A program made the translations under genes and the position numbers. Shown piece after piece: positions 5,273 through 6,493 of a stretch of 6,493 nucleotides of DNA. This DNA is from Planctomycetota bacterium (lineage in GTDB: Bacteria > Planctomycetota > PUPC01 > JACPCR01): the NCBI GenBank assembly GCA_030740295.1, contig JASLXP010001295.1, positions 1 to 6,493 on the forward strand. The letters are read 5' to 3'. Under the pieces are notes generated by a model, which was not told the DNA's origin, did no database searches, and worked only from the letters and a program-made list of their open reading frames with translations. How positions within the stretch are numbered: the first letter of the stretch is position 1; each line of letters starts with the position of its first letter.

Positions 5273-5335
5273 AAGTCTGAAGTCTGAAGTCTGAAGTCTA
5301 AAGTCTAAGGTCTAAGGTCTAAAGTCTAAAGTCTT
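5273..5335 (+). repeat. Heptamer tandem array, nine units of ARGTCTN
   Basis: Exactly nine contiguous seven-base units: AAGTCTG three times (5273-5293), AAGTCTA twice, AGGTCTA twice (5308-5321), AAGTCTA once, and AAGTCTT last (5329-5335). Variants come in adjacent runs, as expected from stepwise duplication of single units by slippage. It is intergenic, ending 69 bases before the VWA gene. Because seven is not a multiple of three and many units give TAA or TGA, it cannot be coding for long in any frame. Confidence 0.95.
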
Positions 5336-5404
5336 GTGAAAACTGGAACGTGTTCGTAACATGCCCGCTCATCCAGAGACAGGATTCACCCTGGATTTCA
5401 CCTG

Positions 5405-6493
5405 ATGTTCGATTTGATAGCCCGTCCGTGGGCGTTTTGGCTGCTGCTGGCGGTGCCGTTCATCTTTCTACAGGCGGCACGATCGTTCGCTGACCGGGGA
5501 AGCTCGGCCAAACTCGGGATTGCCGCGGCACGGTCTCTTATCTGTATTCTCATCATCCTGGAGCTCACCGGTACGACCTTCTGGTGGGAAAGGAAGGCGG
5601 GCGATCTTTACGTCACCTATCTCGTCGATGTATCAGACAGCGTCACGCCAGAGCTGCGCGTCGCCGCTCAACAGCAGGTGCTGGCCGGCATCAGCGAACA
5701 GAGAGATGCACGGCAAGCCAGCCTGGTTTTCTTTGGAGAGACTTCGGAAGCAGTCGTCCCCTTCGGCGAAGCAAGTGAAGCATCCGTTACGAAGGCATTC
5801 GAGACATACATCCAACCAACCACCTTGTCGCGGAGCGACAAAACCACGCTCCAGGATGCCGGCACCCCCGGGTCAGAGCGGCTGAGCGGCAGACGCACGG
5901 ACATATCCAGGGCGATCAGTCTGGCACTTGCCGGATTTCCCGGGAGAACCCAAAGGAAGATTGTACTCCTGACCGACGGTAATCAGACAGATGGCGACCT
6001 GCTCCAGTTGGCGAATGTTGCCCTCGATCTGAACGTTCAAATCTGCCCTGTTCCTCTTATCGACAGCGAATCGAAAGACGTCATCGTGGCAGCGATTAAC
6101 CTCCCTGAACGCATCAAGCGAGAAGAGGCATTCGAGATCAAAGCAGAGGTGCGCAGTGCGGCCAGTGTCGAGGGACGGTTGAGGCTGTACATCGATGACT
6201 ATCTGGCAGAGACCAAGGACGTCGAGCTCAGTTCTGGCAAGACCACGGTGACCTTCCGCCGCAGCCTGGAGGAAGGCGGCGGTCATCTGTTACGGGTCCA
6301 TTTCGAAGGGGATTTCGAACAGCCGACGTCGAACGATTCTGCCTACAGCTACATCAACGTGCCTGGCCGGCCGCGCATCCTGATTGTCAGTAATGAACCC
6401 GCGGACCCGTTGATACAGTCGCTTCGAAACGCACATTTCCGTGTCGATTTGAGGACGACCATCGGAGCTCCGCGGACCATGCTCGGGCTGATC
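5405..6493 (+). CDS. VWA-domain membrane protein with start of an amidotransferase-like domain, cut by the right edge
   Basis: 363 codons are open from the ATG at 5405 to the last base. Two N-terminal membrane segments are visible (about residues 9-25 and 37-60), as in BatA-like proteins. A von Willebrand factor A domain follows with a complete metal site (MIDAS): Asp75-x-Ser77-x-Ser79 in LVDVSDS, Thr165 in RTDIS, and Asp191 in LLTDGN. An unusually long hydrophilic loop (about 137-163) precedes Thr165. Residues about 215-325 look like Ig-type beta sandwiches, and PGRPRILIVSNEPADPLIQS (from about 320) resembles the start of the class I glutamine-amidotransferase-like domain that ends long proteins of this type. 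It is probably anchored in the inner membrane with metal-dependent protein binding, but the client is unknown. No in-frame start exists upstream before TAA at 5357, and the ribosome binding site is poor (GGAT). In relatives MoxR/DUF58 genes often lie upstream; none are here. Confidence 0.85.
   Translation, partial: MFDLIARPWAFWLLLAVPFIFLQAARSFADRGSSAKLGIAAARSLICILIILELTGTTFWWERKAGDLYVTYLVDVSDSVTPELRVAAQQQVLAGISEQRDARQASLVFFGETSEAVVPFGEASEASVTKAFETYIQPTTLSRSDKTTLQDAGTPGSERLSGRRTDISRAISLALAGFPGRTQRKIVLLTDGNQTDGDLLQLANVALDLNVQICPVPLIDSESKDVIVAAINLPERIKREEAFEIKAEVRSAASVEGRLRLYIDDYLAETKDVELSSGKTTVTFRRSLEEGGGHLLRVHFEGDFEQPTSNDSAYSYINVPGRPRILIVSNEPADPLIQSLRNAHFRVDLRTTIGAPRTMLGLI

Noticed and set aside
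5273..5335. Heptamer array as a CRISPR array
   Set aside because: Units are 7 bases, contiguous and without spacers, so this is a simple tandem repeat.
5361..5405. 14-codon frame ending in a TGATG overlap with the VWA start
   Set aside because: Too short, no ribosome binding site and no resemblance; a second TGATG overlap in the window is not by itself evidence of coupling.

Overview
The window reads as chromosomal DNA of a Gram-negative-type bacterium of moderate GC (clearly above 50% by eye). Genes are well separated, most have clear AGGAG-type ribosome binding sites, and short tandem repeats lie in an intergenic region and inside one gene. This mix (cupredoxin plus carboxypeptidase-regulatory-domain protein, tandem UspA, TIGR04053-like radical SAM/SPASM enzyme, VWA membrane protein with an amidotransferase-like tail, AAGTCTR heptamer array) is what I associate with uncultured Acidobacteriota or Nitrospirota. 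That placement is a low-confidence guess with no marker gene behind it.

Layout. The left half is read leftward: the 5' end of an unidentified gene leaving the left edge (1-97), a secreted amicyanin-like cupredoxin (460-1182) with its terminator, a small zinc-ribbon protein (1432-1668), and a two-CBS-domain protein (1833-2297) with a terminator. The right half is read rightward: a tandem UspA protein (2711-3592), a radical SAM/SPASM protein (3833-5125), a nine-unit heptamer repeat (5273-5335), and the first 363 codons of a VWA-domain membrane protein (5405-6493) that runs off the right edge. The CBS and UspA genes are divergent across a 413-base control region.

The most notable pattern is regulatory. 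The cupredoxin, zinc-ribbon and CBS genes each have a good -24/-12 (sigma-54, RpoN) promoter match just upstream in the correct orientation. The sites at the zinc-ribbon and CBS genes are nearly identical (TGGCATCAC-N2-TTGCGC) and both lie exactly 52 bases before the ATG. A weaker GG-N10-GC match precedes the UspA gene. This suggests that these separately transcribed genes form a small RpoN-dependent regulon. A two-CBS protein, a tandem Usp and a copper electron carrier would fit a redox or energy-stress response, but that role is inferred. Nothing in the window is clearly a new defence system, mobile element, CRISPR array or RNA gene.
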